Origin: Cytophagales bacterium
GTDB taxonomy: Bacteria; Bacteroidota; Bacteroidia; Cytophagales; Spirosomataceae
Assembly (NCBI GenBank): GCA_013298125.1
Contig: JAAFJP010000001.1
Location: 238,581 to 302,580, forward strand
Direction: 5' to 3'
DNA: 64,000 bases
Shown here: positions 26,622 through 34,710 of the stretch, in pieces
Layout of the letters: each line of letters starts with the position of its first letter
Numbering within the stretch: the stretch's first letter is position 1
The notes under the pieces: generated by a model
What the model was told of the DNA's origin: nothing
Databases searched by the model: none
Seen by the model: only the letters and a program-made list of their open reading frames with translations
Translations under genes and position numbers: made by a program

Positions 26622-27307
26622 TGTTGTCGTAGTTAGGAGCTTTGAAGGTGTTAAAAAGTGTTAAGCTAATTTGGTTATTAGTTTATGGGGTATTTGTTAT
26701 TAGTTTCTTAAAATCAATTCCAACAATAATTTATACCTATTTCCAATTATCAAAAAAACAATCACTGAAACGTCAAAGCAAAGAAGTATTCGTGAAAAAT
26801 TATACAAAAGTACAAAAATATACGGATAATCCATCATGTTTTGCTTCTGGGTACTTATCTTTAGGGTTCTGAGTTCTGAGTTTTTGGTTAAAATTAGTTG
26901 TCTTCTGATTTTGGGATATTGTTAGGATTTACGGAAAATAGCCCCATCGGGGCGAAAGTATAGTAGAAATAGTAGAAATAGACAAAATCGTTATTCATAG
27001 CCCCATCGGGGCGAAACTTTCGCCCCGATGGGGCTATGAACGAGATAATACCCTATTTATTCCTACCAAAATGACAGCCCTCTGGGCTTAAACATAAATT
27101 TTGCGTAAGTCCAAATTGTAAAAAAATAATATGCCTGAGATTTTATGGTCGGAACTTTTAAATTTATAATTTCCCACAAATTACCAATGATGTTAGTATC
27201 GACACCTTTGAGTTCTTGAATCATTTATGAAATTGGAGAGGGGAGGTTACAAAAAAGTATTTGATCAAATTACTTTTAAGATAATCTTTTTTTTTGTGAT
27301 TCTTACA
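26622..27307. other. Long intergenic region without a convincing gene
   Basis: This 686-base gap holds the palindromes at 26939-27040, a tandem GTTCTGAGTTCTGAG word near 26870, and a minus-strand frame 27063-27224 (53 codons, ending KPRGLSFW) with no recognised family. The last codons of that frame (AGCCCAGAGGGCTGTCATT) look like part of another repeat. A plus-strand frame from 26642 needs a TTG start and ends in repeat sequence, so I do not accept it. Confidence 0.5.
26939..27040. repeat. Three copies of TAGCCCCATCGGGGCGAAA, two forming a perfect palindrome
   Basis: TAGCCCCATCGGGGCGAAA occurs at 26939-26957 and again at 26998-27016; the latter and its reverse complement at 27018-27040 form a perfect palindrome with 23-bp arms and a single central base (27017). 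The word itself contains a small palindrome (CCCCatCGGGG). The tract between copies 1 and 2 has AGTAGAAAT tandem words. GC content is far above the surroundings. Confidence 0.85.
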
Positions 27308-28543
27308 TCAAAGCGTTCCTCTCAGTTCTTGCTCACGCTCAATGGCTTCAAAAAGTGCCTTGAAATTTCCTTTTCCAAATGATTTTGCCCCTTTTCTCTG
27401 GATGATTTCAAAGAAAAGCGTGGGTCTTGAAACGATAGGTTTTGTGAAAATTTGTAATAAATATCCATCCTCATCTCTATCCACCAAAATCCCCAAAGGA
27501 CGAAGCAAATTTATTTCTTCATCAATCTTTCCGACTCTTTCCAAAAGCGTATCATAATAAGAATCAGGGACTTGCAAGAACTCAATGCCTCTTTTTTGCA
27601 TTTCTACAACTGTTTCCACGATATTGTCAGTCGCTACGGCAATGTGTTGTACACCCGCACCACCATAAAAATTCAAGTATTCTTCCACCTGAGATTTCTT
27701 TTTCCCTTCGGCAGGTTCGTTGATGGGAAACTTGATTTTACCATTTCCATTAGACATCACTTTCGACATTAAAGCCGTGTATTCTGTCGAAATATCTTTA
27801 TCATCAAAACTCACTAACTGACTGAATCCCATGACATTAGCATAAAAATCCGTCCAATGATTCATTTCATTCCAACCTACATTTCCTACACAGTGGTCAA
27901 TGTATTTTAGTCCGATTGAGGTAGGTTTATAGCTTGGATTCCATTCCTTAAAGTTGGGCAGAAATACGCCTTTATAATCTTTTCTTTCAACAAAAATATG
28001 AATAGTATCGCCATACGTTTTGATGGCTGCACGCTTCACACTTCCGAAAGCATCTGACTCAATAATCGGTTCAAATACGATTTCAGCCCCTCTTTTGGTA
28101 GTTTCTTGAAATGATTTTTCGGCATCATCCACCCATAGAGCAATGGCTTTTACCCCGTCTCCGTGTTGGTCGACGTGCTTGCCGATTTCGGTATTTCCTA
28201 ACAAAGGAGTCGTTAAAACCAACCGTATTTTATCTTGTGCCAGCACATAACTCTCACGGTCACGCACCCCCGTACTCAATCCCATATACGCAAGAGGTTG
28301 AAAGCCCAAAGCCGTTTGAAAAAAATGAGCTGATTGTCGGGCATTACCAACGTAAAGTTCTAAATAATCCGTTCCGTTGATGGGGAGGAAGTCCTCAGAA
28401 GTAACCTCACCCGAAGCGTCGGTTGCCCCAGCCCCTCTCCGATTGAGAGGGGAGTTTAGACCCGAGAATTCTCCCCTCTCCATCGGAGAGGGGCTGGGGC
28501 GACCGACGCTTCGGGTGAGGTTCTTTTTCCTAAATGTTTGCAT
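27308..28543 (-). CDS. hppD: 4-hydroxyphenylpyruvate dioxygenase with repeat-encoded N-terminus
   Basis: Two VOC domains with Fe ligands His217 (YIDHCVGNV), His300 (GVQHIAVATD) and Glu379 (TLFFEIIQRKG) identify HPPD, which makes homogentisate from 4-hydroxyphenylpyruvate. The family part starts at about residue 51 (DFLPINGTDYLELYVGN). Residues 8-47 are encoded by a 120-bp palindrome (28403-28522). The only ATGs before the domain are 28543 and one inside the palindrome, so part of the element must be translated. The ATG overlaps the phhA stop by 14 bases, as expected of a coupled operon hmgA-phhA-hppD. Confidence 0.95.
   Translation of the reverse strand: MQTFRKKNLTRSVGRPSPSPMERGEFSGLNSPLNRRGAGATDASGEVTSEDFLPINGTDYLELYVGNARQSAHFFQTALGFQPLAYMGLSTGVRDRESYVLAQDKIRLVLTTPLLGNTEIGKHVDQHGDGVKAIALWVDDAEKSFQETTKRGAEIVFEPIIESDAFGSVKRAAIKTYGDTIHIFVERKDYKGVFLPNFKEWNPSYKPTSIGLKYIDHCVGNVGWNEMNHWTDFYANVMGFSQLVSFDDKDISTEYTALMSKVMSNGNGKIKFPINEPAEGKKKSQVEEYLNFYGGAGVQHIAVATDNIVETVVEMQKRGIEFLQVPDSYYDTLLERVGKIDEEINLLRPLGILVDRDEDGYLLQIFTKPIVSRPTLFFEIIQRKGAKSFGKGNFKALFEAIEREQELRGTL
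28403..28522. repeat. Large GC-rich palindrome inside the hppD reading frame
   Basis: Left arm 28403-28454 and right arm 28471-28522 are 52 bp each and complementary except at two positions; the spacer is 16 bases. Key words are AACCTCACCCGAAGCGTCGG, GCCCCAGCCCCTCTCCGAT and TGAGAGGGGAG. Its GC content is much higher than that of the flanking gene. It is in frame with hppD, without stop codons, and encodes residues 8-47. Confidence 0.9.
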
Positions 28544-29315
28544 ATTGATATTTGATTTCAGAATCGTTTAATATGAATAATTTTCTTGGCTTTGGAAGGC
28601 TAATTCTACGTTCTAATTCAGCTTCAATCTCAGGGATTGAATCAAATAATTGCTCATACGAATCTATCACAAAATACTGTTCTTGGTAATGTTCTTTGAT
28701 GTAGGGTGTGTGGAAAATCTTTGAAACATCATAGTCAATTCGCTGAGGATGAGGTGATTCTAAGCAATAAATACTTTCGCCCGAAGAAGATAAAATCCCT
28801 GCTCCATAGATTTTCAATTGACCATCTTCACGAATTAATCCAAATTCAATGGTGTACCAATACAGACGTGCGATGTATTCAATTGCCAAAGGATTTTCAA
28901 CAAATCGGAGGGCAATGCGAGCCAATTCTTCCAAAAAATGACAAACCGATTGATTAGAAAGCAAAGGCACGTGTCCGAAGATATCATGAAACATATCGGG
29001 TTCTTCCAAATAGTCCAATTGTTCTCTTTTGCGTAGCCAAGTCGAAGCACAAAATTTACGGTTTTGCATCAATTCAAAGAAGGGTTTATTGTCAATCAAA
29101 CCCGCCACCACATGAATTTGCCAACCCGTTAGTTTTTGCAGTAAAATATTGGTTTCTAAGTAATCAGGAATTTTATCAGCTCTAAATTCGACTTTCTCAA
29201 TGCCTTCTAAATAGGCTTTGCTCGCAATCGGTTTCAATTGCTCAATCTGACGATTAAAGAGGATTTCCCAAACCTCAAAGTCGTCTTTTGTGTATGCTAA
29301 ATAGTCTTGTTTCAT
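28530..29315 (-). CDS. phhA: Phenylalanine 4-monooxygenase
   Basis: The 261-residue protein is a pterin-dependent aromatic amino acid hydroxylase: EEPDMFHDIFGHVPLL gives the Fe ligands His110 and His115, and LYWYTIEFGL gives Glu157. No regulatory ACT domain is present, as usual in bacteria. It makes tyrosine from phenylalanine. ATG 29315 is chosen because it follows the hmgA stop by two bases; a GTG four codons earlier overlaps hmgA. The next gene is hppD. Confidence 0.95.
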   Translation of the reverse strand: MKQDYLAYTKDDFEVWEILFNRQIEQLKPIASKAYLEGIEKVEFRADKIPDYLETNILLQKLTGWQIHVVAGLIDNKPFFELMQNRKFCASTWLRKREQLDYLEEPDMFHDIFGHVPLLSNQSVCHFLEELARIALRFVENPLAIEYIARLYWYTIEFGLIREDGQLKIYGAGILSSSGESIYCLESPHPQRIDYDVSKIFHTPYIKEHYQEQYFVIDSYEQLFDSIPEIEAELERRISLPKPRKLFILNDSEIKYQYANI

Positions 29316-29317
29316 AG

Positions 29318-30472
29318 TTAAATCCACGATTTATAATATTTTCCATCATCAATTTTCATAGCTTCTTCGGTCAGCATTAAAGGTCTAAAAGTGTCTATCA
29401 TTACAGCCAATTCATGCGTTTCGGTTTTGCCAATACTCCGTTCCATTGCTCCTGGGTGAGGTCCGTGTGGGATGCCGCCTGGGTGTAGCGAAATATGCCC
29501 CTGAGCAATGTCATTTCTACTCATAAAATCTCCTGCCACATAGTATAAAACCTCATCAGAATCAATATTTGAGTGATTATAAGGTGCTGGAATGGCTTTT
29601 GGATGATAGTCGTACATCCTCGGGCAGAAGGAACAAACCACAAAAGCGGAGGTCTGGAAGGTCTGATGAACGGGTGGCGGTTGATGAATTCGCCCAGTGA
29701 TTGGTTCAAAATTATGAATCGAAAATCCCCACGGAAAATTGTAGCCATCCCAACCCACCACATCAAAAGGATGCGAAGCGTAAACGACTGAATGTAAGGT
29801 ATTTTGCTTTTTTATTTTGATAAGAAAATCGCCTAATCTGTCATGGATTTCTAATTCCATCGGCAATTTGTAGTCTCTTTCACAAAATGGAGCGTGTTCT
29901 TCCATTTGTCCGAAGTGATTTCTGTAACGTTTAGGCGTATAAATAGGATGAAAAGACTCCACAAAAAGTAAGCGATTATCGGTAGAATTAAACTCGATTT
30001 GATAAATCATTCCCCTCGGAATCACTAAATAATCACCCGACTCAAAAATGATATTGCCCAACATTGTACGGAGTCGCCCAGAGCCTTTGTGGATAAACAA
30101 AAGCTCATCGGCATCCGCATTTTTATAGAAATAGTTTGTGAGTGAAGTCGTTGGGGCAGCAAGTCCGATGTGCAAATCTTTATTGACCAAAAGCGGAACT
30201 CGACTGGCGAGGTAATCATCATTTTTCTCAATATTAAATCCTACCAATTTCCGAGAAGTAATACTCTTATCAATGGCTATTTTGGGACTAACATCTTGAC
30301 TTTCAAGTATTTCTTTTACCTGTGTAGGACGGTGATGATGATAGAGTAGTGAAGACATACCCTCAAAACCAATCGTTCCGAAGAGTTCTTCGTAGAAAAA
30401 TCCACCCGTTGATTTCTCAAATTGTGTATGTTTTTTCGGAGGAATTTTCCCGAGTTTATGATAGATTGGCAT
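29318..30472 (-). CDS. hmgA: Homogentisate 1,2-dioxygenase
   Basis: The 384-residue protein starts MPIYHKLGKIPPKKHTQFE and shows the double-cupin layout of homogentisate dioxygenase, with PAPYNHSNIDSDEVLYYVAG and HPGGIPHGPHPGAMERSIGK holding the His/Glu iron-binding region. It opens the homogentisate ring to maleylacetoacetate. The start ATG at 30472 lies 21 bases after the -7 box of a good promoter; an earlier TTG lies in the promoter itself. It is the first gene of the hmgA-phhA-hppD operon. Maleylacetoacetate isomerase and fumarylacetoacetase are not in the window. Confidence 0.95.
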   Translation of the reverse strand: MPIYHKLGKIPPKKHTQFEKSTGGFFYEELFGTIGFEGMSSLLYHHHRPTQVKEILESQDVSPKIAIDKSITSRKLVGFNIEKNDDYLASRVPLLVNKDLHIGLAAPTTSLTNYFYKNADADELLFIHKGSGRLRTMLGNIIFESGDYLVIPRGMIYQIEFNSTDNRLLFVESFHPIYTPKRYRNHFGQMEEHAPFCERDYKLPMELEIHDRLGDFLIKIKKQNTLHSVVYASHPFDVVGWDGYNFPWGFSIHNFEPITGRIHQPPPVHQTFQTSAFVVCSFCPRMYDYHPKAIPAPYNHSNIDSDEVLYYVAGDFMSRNDIAQGHISLHPGGIPHGPHPGAMERSIGKTETHELAVMIDTFRPLMLTEEAMKIDDGKYYKSWI

Positions 30473-30492
30473 GGCTTGGAAATATTTGTTTG

Positions 30493-30523
30493 TAAATATA
30501 GTTAGTATAACAACTATTTGCAA
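30493..30523 (-). promoter_or_regulatory. Promoter of the hmgA-phhA-hppD operon
   Basis: On the minus strand TTG (30521-30523) and TATATTTA (30493-30500) are separated by exactly 20 bases. The -7 box has one change from TAnnTTTG. The leader to the hmgA ATG is about 20 bases. Confidence 0.55.
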
Positions 30524-30561
30524 GCTATGTTTTATTTTTAATGAGAATCTAATATTTTAAG

Positions 30562-31181
30562 TCAAACCAACTTATTTGCAAAAGCATATTTAACCAGCCC
30601 TACCAAAGACTGCACTTCGGTTTTTTGATAAATATTTTTTCGATGGGATTCTACAGTTCGTTCAGAGATAAAAAATTTGGACGTTTGATTTTTCAGCAAC
30701 GATTAATTTCAAAATTTCGACTTCTCTTGGGGTTAGTAATGGTTGTGTTTGATTTTCTGGATGGCTCGCAATAAATCCTTTGAAACGGTCTCACTAAAAT
30801 ACAATTCACCCTCTGAAACCTTTTTAATTCCTATGGTAAGTTCTTGAATACCAGAGATTTTCAAGATAAATCCTGAGATGTTAGCCTCCAATAATTCATG
30901 AACCATTATGGTATTATGAGACATCGAAAATACCACGACTTTGATGTCGGGATTGGTCTTTTTGAGGGTTTGCGTGAGTTCCAAGCCCGTCATGTGAGGC
31001 ATACTCAAATCCGTCACGATAATATTAATGATTTGTGTTGGCAGGATTTTGCCAATTCCCTCTCATCCGTAATTTTGGCAACTACATTGAAAGTTGGTTC
31101 TTGCGAAAGTACATCCGCAACGCCATCTACCAAAATTTGGTGGTCATTTATTACGGCAATATTTTGAAGTATTTGTACAAT
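30562..31181 (-). pseudogene. Decayed NarL/FixJ-type response regulator
   Basis: Reading the minus strand in three frames recovers a full response regulator. The receiver starts IAVINDHQILVDGVADVL and continues after a frameshift near 31065 with VTDLSMPHMTGLELTQTLKK and VVFSMSH. A second shift near 30735 leads to PLLTPREVEILKLIVAEKSN, and a small deletion near 30680 joins to FISERTVESHRKNIYQKTEV. No ATG precedes the receiver; the expected start reads ATT. With at least three lesions and a lost start codon the gene is dead. No partner kinase is nearby. Confidence 0.85.
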
Positions 31182-31279
31182 TTATCCGTACCAGTACGTA
31201 CTTGAAAATCAGGGAAATGCGGGATTGTGGTTTTTGGAGGAATAAAGCAATTTTGTAAATCCAAAAAATCATACTAAAC

Positions 31280-31624
31280 ATGAAAAATTATCAACCCTGT
31301 AAAAACCAAAAGCAAGTAGTCATTAATCAGAAAACGGACAAGCGAGTTTTGATTGATAATGTGGTACTGTTGAAAAGTGAAGCCAATTACACGACTTTTT
31401 ATTTAGAAAGTGGAAGTAAGAAATTGGTAGCTCATACCATAAAATATTATGAACATTTTTTAAAAATTCATGGGTTTATTAGAATCCACAGGTCTTATAT
31501 CGTCAATCCATTGCATATCAAAGGATTCAATCTCGAAGACGATACCCTCACGATGAGTAATGGATTTAAAGCTACTGTTTCGAGACGGAAGAAACGAATT
31601 TTCAGGAAAGATTTATTTTCTTAG
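31280..31624 (+). CDS. Stand-alone LytTR-domain DNA-binding protein
   Basis: The 114-residue protein is a LytTR domain without a receiver: VLIDNVVLLKSEANYTTFYL, SKKLVAHTIKYYEHFL, GFIRIHRSYIVNPLHIKGF and TVSRRKKRIFRKDLF. LytTR domains bind DNA as transcription factors. A full-length copy with a receiver is more common; single-domain versions are frequent in Bacteroidota. It is divergent from the response-regulator pseudogene and overlaps the next convergent gene by four bases. Confidence 0.85.
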   Translation: MKNYQPCKNQKQVVINQKTDKRVLIDNVVLLKSEANYTTFYLESGSKKLVAHTIKYYEHFLKIHGFIRIHRSYIVNPLHIKGFNLEDDTLTMSNGFKATVSRRKKRIFRKDLFS

Positions 31625-31995
31625 AATGACATACACTGTAACCTCTGTACCAATAAATTAATCATTCTTTTGGTCAACTCTTCTTCATTTTCCATGAAAC
31701 GAGCATATTCTTCAAGCGTGAATATACCCGTAATGATACCTTCGAGGTAGTGCTTGAATTTCATATCTTTTCTGACTGATTGGTCGATGTAAGCTACTTT
31801 TTCTTTTTCAGAAAGTTTATAAAAAGTGCCTTTACGCTTGTTTACGTATGTTTTGAAAACTTCCAAGAGTAAATCATTTTGTAGTTTTAGGATGGGACGT
31901 AAAACTTCATTCTGGAATTTTTCAAATTCACTTTCAGCTTCTTTTTCAAAAGTTAGCGTTGGGCGGATGGACAATATTTGAGATTCTCGATTCAT
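31621..31995 (-). CDS. Conserved Bacteroidota protein of unknown function
   Basis: The 124-residue helical protein (SEFEKFQNEVLRPILKLQND, LEVFKTYVNKRKGTFYKLSE, DMKFKHYLEGIITGIFTLEE, MINLLVQRL) matches a conserved Bacteroidota family often labelled 'glyoxalase' in databases. Nothing in the sequence supports a VOC fold or metal site, so I treat that name as an error. It has no signal peptide. Its 3' end overlaps the LytTR gene by four bases, convergently. Confidence 0.65.
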   Translation of the reverse strand: MNRESQILSIRPTLTFEKEAESEFEKFQNEVLRPILKLQNDLLLEVFKTYVNKRKGTFYKLSEKEKVAYIDQSVRKDMKFKHYLEGIITGIFTLEEYARFMENEEELTKRMINLLVQRLQCMSF

Positions 31996-32081
31996 AATTT
32001 AATTTCCTTTCTTGTCTGAACACGATTTACAGAATTTACAAGGTTCATCATGACTTTTACATTGATGTTCGGAACTATCTG

Positions 32082-32227
32082 CTTATTAATGCAGATTTCA
32101 TTTTCTCATTCAAACTTTGAAATTAGACCACGGATGAAACGGATTTGACTGATTTTTACGGATTTTATCAGTGTTAATCCGTAAAATCCGTGTTATCAGT
32201 GGTCTATTTTGAACTTGCATTAATAAG
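32082..32227. repeat. Nested palindrome of CGGATT words
   Basis: Outer arms CTTATTAATGCA (32082-32093) and TGCATTAATAAG (32216-32227) are perfect inverted copies. Inner arms contain TAGACCACGGATGAAACGGA (left) and AATCCGTAAAATCCGTG with GTGGTCTA (right). Words of the aCGGATTt type repeat in each arm. Ahead of it, GAACACGATTTACAGAATTT (32016) belongs to the 62778 family. It fills the 292-base gap between genes ending 32288 and starting 31995. Confidence 0.7.
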
Positions 32228-32287
32228 TATATAAGTCCGTTGATATTTACGAACAATCTTAAAAATCAAAAGGATCATAAAATCGTG

Positions 32288-34540
32288 TTAAAACTGTTTC
32301 AAATAAGAAATTTTTGCTATCGTTTGCTGCTCGTTTTGTCTTGATAATTGTTCAGGTATAATTCTTCTTCTTAACCCATCGTTTGATAATGTTGTTCTAT
32401 AATCATCATAGCCACGTTGATTGAAAACTAAGTAAATAAACGATAACGGCTGATATTCCCACGAAAAGCGAATATTCCAAACATCAAAATTACTGATAGA
32501 ACTGTGTTGATAAAACCCAATCAATTGCACCCGAGGATTCAATGCAAAACGCCCAGAAAGTGTATAAAGTTGATTGTTGCCTGACTCATTTTTTATACCT
32601 AAATTTTGATAATTATTATTCGCAACTCGCCCTTCTATTGAGATGTGTGGGATTGGTGCAAATCGGGCATTGGTAGATACAGTCGTTAATTGTCCGTTGT
32701 AATAATTCCCTGTCTCGCCAATAATTCTCAACGATAATTTTTTTGAGTCGTCTGTTGCCCAAAAAATACCAAAACGATTATAATTATATTTTCCTTCGGG
32801 TATATCAACATTAAAGAACGACAATTTTTCGCTTCCATCCGAATAGTCCAAAAGTTGGTAATAGGTATCGGTAAACAGACCAAAAGCTCCCCCATTTTGA
32901 AAAGCAAACCACACAGGATTGGTATTCCATCTTTCTTCAATCAGTTTACCCGTAGTGGCGGAATAATAGTTCAGATAAAATCCCCCTGGCTCAAAACTGC
33001 GGATGGATTTTGGCAACCATTTATCACGACACAACCAATAGCCTCCCGCCGAATTTTCTATTACATTTGGGCGTGCAACAAAACCCATTTCAGGGTTAAA
33101 TGATTGATTTACAATATTTTGGGATAACCAATATGTCCATTTTATGCCTTGGTGACTCATTTGATAATACCCAGAATAGCCCATTTTTTCACCCGTTCCT
33201 TCCGAAATCATTGCCATTGCACTGAGAGAGGTGCTTTCATTTATTCTGAAAAAACCATCTGCCGAAGCTGTGATATTATCCTTGAATTTATCATTTTTCC
33301 ACGTCCCAATGAGTCCAATTCGATTTTGTTTACCAACGTTTTGAGAAAACCTGCCTACTAAAAAGTTGGTAGAAAAATCACCGCCCGTTTCTCGCTCACG
33401 TACATACATGACTCCCGAATTACTTTTCAAAGAACGGTTGACGATTCTGAAACCTGCCTCAATTGGGACGGCTCTGCCATTGTTTAAACCAATTCTACGA
33501 CTAAAAAATGGTTGAATGCGTTGTTGTCCTCCATAAAAATCATCTAAGGGGCTTAGCCCTGTTCCAAACAAGGACGCATTTTCTAAGAAAAACTGACGAC
33601 GTTCAGGAAAAAATACTGAAAGACGACTTAGATTATTGACTTGCTGGTCGGCATCGGCTTGGGCAAAATCTGTATTATACGTTAAATCAATAACCGTATT
33701 TGGCGTAACTGCCCATTTGACTTCACCGCCATATTTTACGGAAGAACCGTCTTTATAATCATACAATTCTGAACCATCAAAACGATTATCCGAAACCAAA
33801 ACATAGGGCTGAACTCTGATATTTGGCGAAGGCGGTGGAGCTTGAATATTGGTCAATTTCCCTGCGTATTGCATCCGTGAGGGCGAAAATGCCCGAGGAA
33901 CAGCCGACCAAGACGTTTGTTCATTGGTCATTCTACGAAGTCTGAAAAAGTTTACACTCCAAGTTTGATTGGCTTTGTTGGGTTGATAACGCAAAGTCTC
34001 CCACGGAATCGCAAACTCGGCTATCCATGCTGTGTCTGTACGTGTAGTTCGTACACGCCAAAGTCCGTCCCAATCTTCATCAAAAACTTGGTCGTCGAAG
34101 GTCAATAAATCTCGTTGTGAGCCGTAAGGATTTGCCATAAAAACCATGGCATTGCGTTCGTCATTGAAGCCATCAATTGATAAGCCGATTTGGTCGCTTC
34201 CACCATAATCAAAATCACGTTGGAGGTTGGGTACACGCAAGGCTTTTTTACCGTCTGGTTCATACATGATTGCCCCAACGTACAGATAATCAGCGTTGTA
34301 CAATAATTTAAAAACAGTTTTTTGATGAGCTGGGTCTTTCTGTATTGGTTCTATTTGGACAAAATCGGTTATCTCTTTGGCTTGTTGCCAAACAGATTCA
34401 TCCAATTTTCCATCAACTTTTAAGCGAATATTTATGGGCGTTGCTTCAATATTTTTTTTGATAGAGTCAGGCAAAAAAACATCTTGGGCAATGGTTTTGA
34501 AAGAAAACAGGAGCAAGGTTGACAAATAAAATTTATTCAT
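32288..34540 (-). CDS. DUF5916 outer-membrane protein with CBM9-like domain
   Basis: The 750-residue protein has a signal peptide (to about residue 18, TIAQ), a CBM9-like N-terminal domain (IRLKVDGKLDESVWQQAKEI to WSVNFFRLRR, about 38-205) and a DUF5916 beta-barrel part (VNNLSRLSVFFPERRQFFLE, SRRIGLNNGRAVPIEAGFR) to the C-terminus. DUF5916 proteins are outer-membrane and sometimes linked to polysaccharide or exported enzyme loci; the role here is unknown. A perfect TACCTTTG box lies 20 bases upstream. It is a single gene. Confidence 0.88.
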   Translation of the reverse strand: MNKFYLSTLLLFSFKTIAQDVFLPDSIKKNIEATPINIRLKVDGKLDESVWQQAKEITDFVQIEPIQKDPAHQKTVFKLLYNADYLYVGAIMYEPDGKKALRVPNLQRDFDYGGSDQIGLSIDGFNDERNAMVFMANPYGSQRDLLTFDDQVFDEDWDGLWRVRTTRTDTAWIAEFAIPWETLRYQPNKANQTWSVNFFRLRRMTNEQTSWSAVPRAFSPSRMQYAGKLTNIQAPPPSPNIRVQPYVLVSDNRFDGSELYDYKDGSSVKYGGEVKWAVTPNTVIDLTYNTDFAQADADQQVNNLSRLSVFFPERRQFFLENASLFGTGLSPLDDFYGGQQRIQPFFSRRIGLNNGRAVPIEAGFRIVNRSLKSNSGVMYVRERETGGDFSTNFLVGRFSQNVGKQNRIGLIGTWKNDKFKDNITASADGFFRINESTSLSAMAMISEGTGEKMGYSGYYQMSHQGIKWTYWLSQNIVNQSFNPEMGFVARPNVIENSAGGYWLCRDKWLPKSIRSFEPGGFYLNYYSATTGKLIEERWNTNPVWFAFQNGGAFGLFTDTYYQLLDYSDGSEKLSFFNVDIPEGKYNYNRFGIFWATDDSKKLSLRIIGETGNYYNGQLTTVSTNARFAPIPHISIEGRVANNNYQNLGIKNESGNNQLYTLSGRFALNPRVQLIGFYQHSSISNFDVWNIRFSWEYQPLSFIYLVFNQRGYDDYRTTLSNDGLRRRIIPEQLSRQNEQQTIAKISYLKQF

Positions 34541-34559
34541 AATTTATTGATATTTTTTG

Positions 34560-34567
34560 CAAAGGTA
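34560..34567 (-). promoter_or_regulatory. TAnnTTTG promoter box of the DUF5916 gene
   Basis: TACCTTTG on the minus strand matches the consensus exactly, 20 bases before the ATG at 34540. The upstream region has a T-rich stretch at about the right distance but no TTG. Confidence 0.5.
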
Positions 34568-34619
34568 AAGATTTTCAAAATGGTAAAAAACTGAAATGTA
34601 ATATGTTACGTAATAAAAA

Positions 34620-34664
34620 AACGCTGGCTTGGTTAAACCCCCAGTGGAGCTGCCAGCCAGCGTT
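34620..34664. terminator. Hairpin behind the SSS transporter gene
   Basis: AACGCTGGCTTGG and CCAGCCAGCGTT pair over 12 bp with one bulged T, around a 20-base loop. On the minus strand the right side is followed by TTTTTTTATTACG. It can end the transporter gene that stops at 34711. Confidence 0.6.
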
Positions 34665-34675
34665 AGAATATTTAA

Positions 34676-34702
34676 ACCTTGCGTCCTTCCGTCCTTGCGG
34701 TT
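34676..34702. repeat. Copy of the ACGGAAGGACGCAAGG word element
   Basis: ACCTTGCGTCCTTCCGTCCT followed by TGCGGTT is one arm of the element that forms a complete palindrome at 62661-62713. CCTTGCGTCCTTCCGTCCTTGCGG is a 24-base stretch shared, as its reverse complement, nearly unchanged with that locus. It sits between the terminator hairpin and the transporter stop codon. Confidence 0.65.
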
Positions 34703-34710
34703 CAGACAAT

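Noticed and set aside
26642..26872. Plus-strand frame of 76 codons divergent from the GT5 protein
   Set aside because: It needs a TTG start, its end lies in a GTTCTGAG word repeat, and there is no recognisable family.
31621..31995. 'Glyoxalase' annotation often attached to this family
   Set aside because: The sequence is all-helical in pattern with no metal ligands or VOC repeats.
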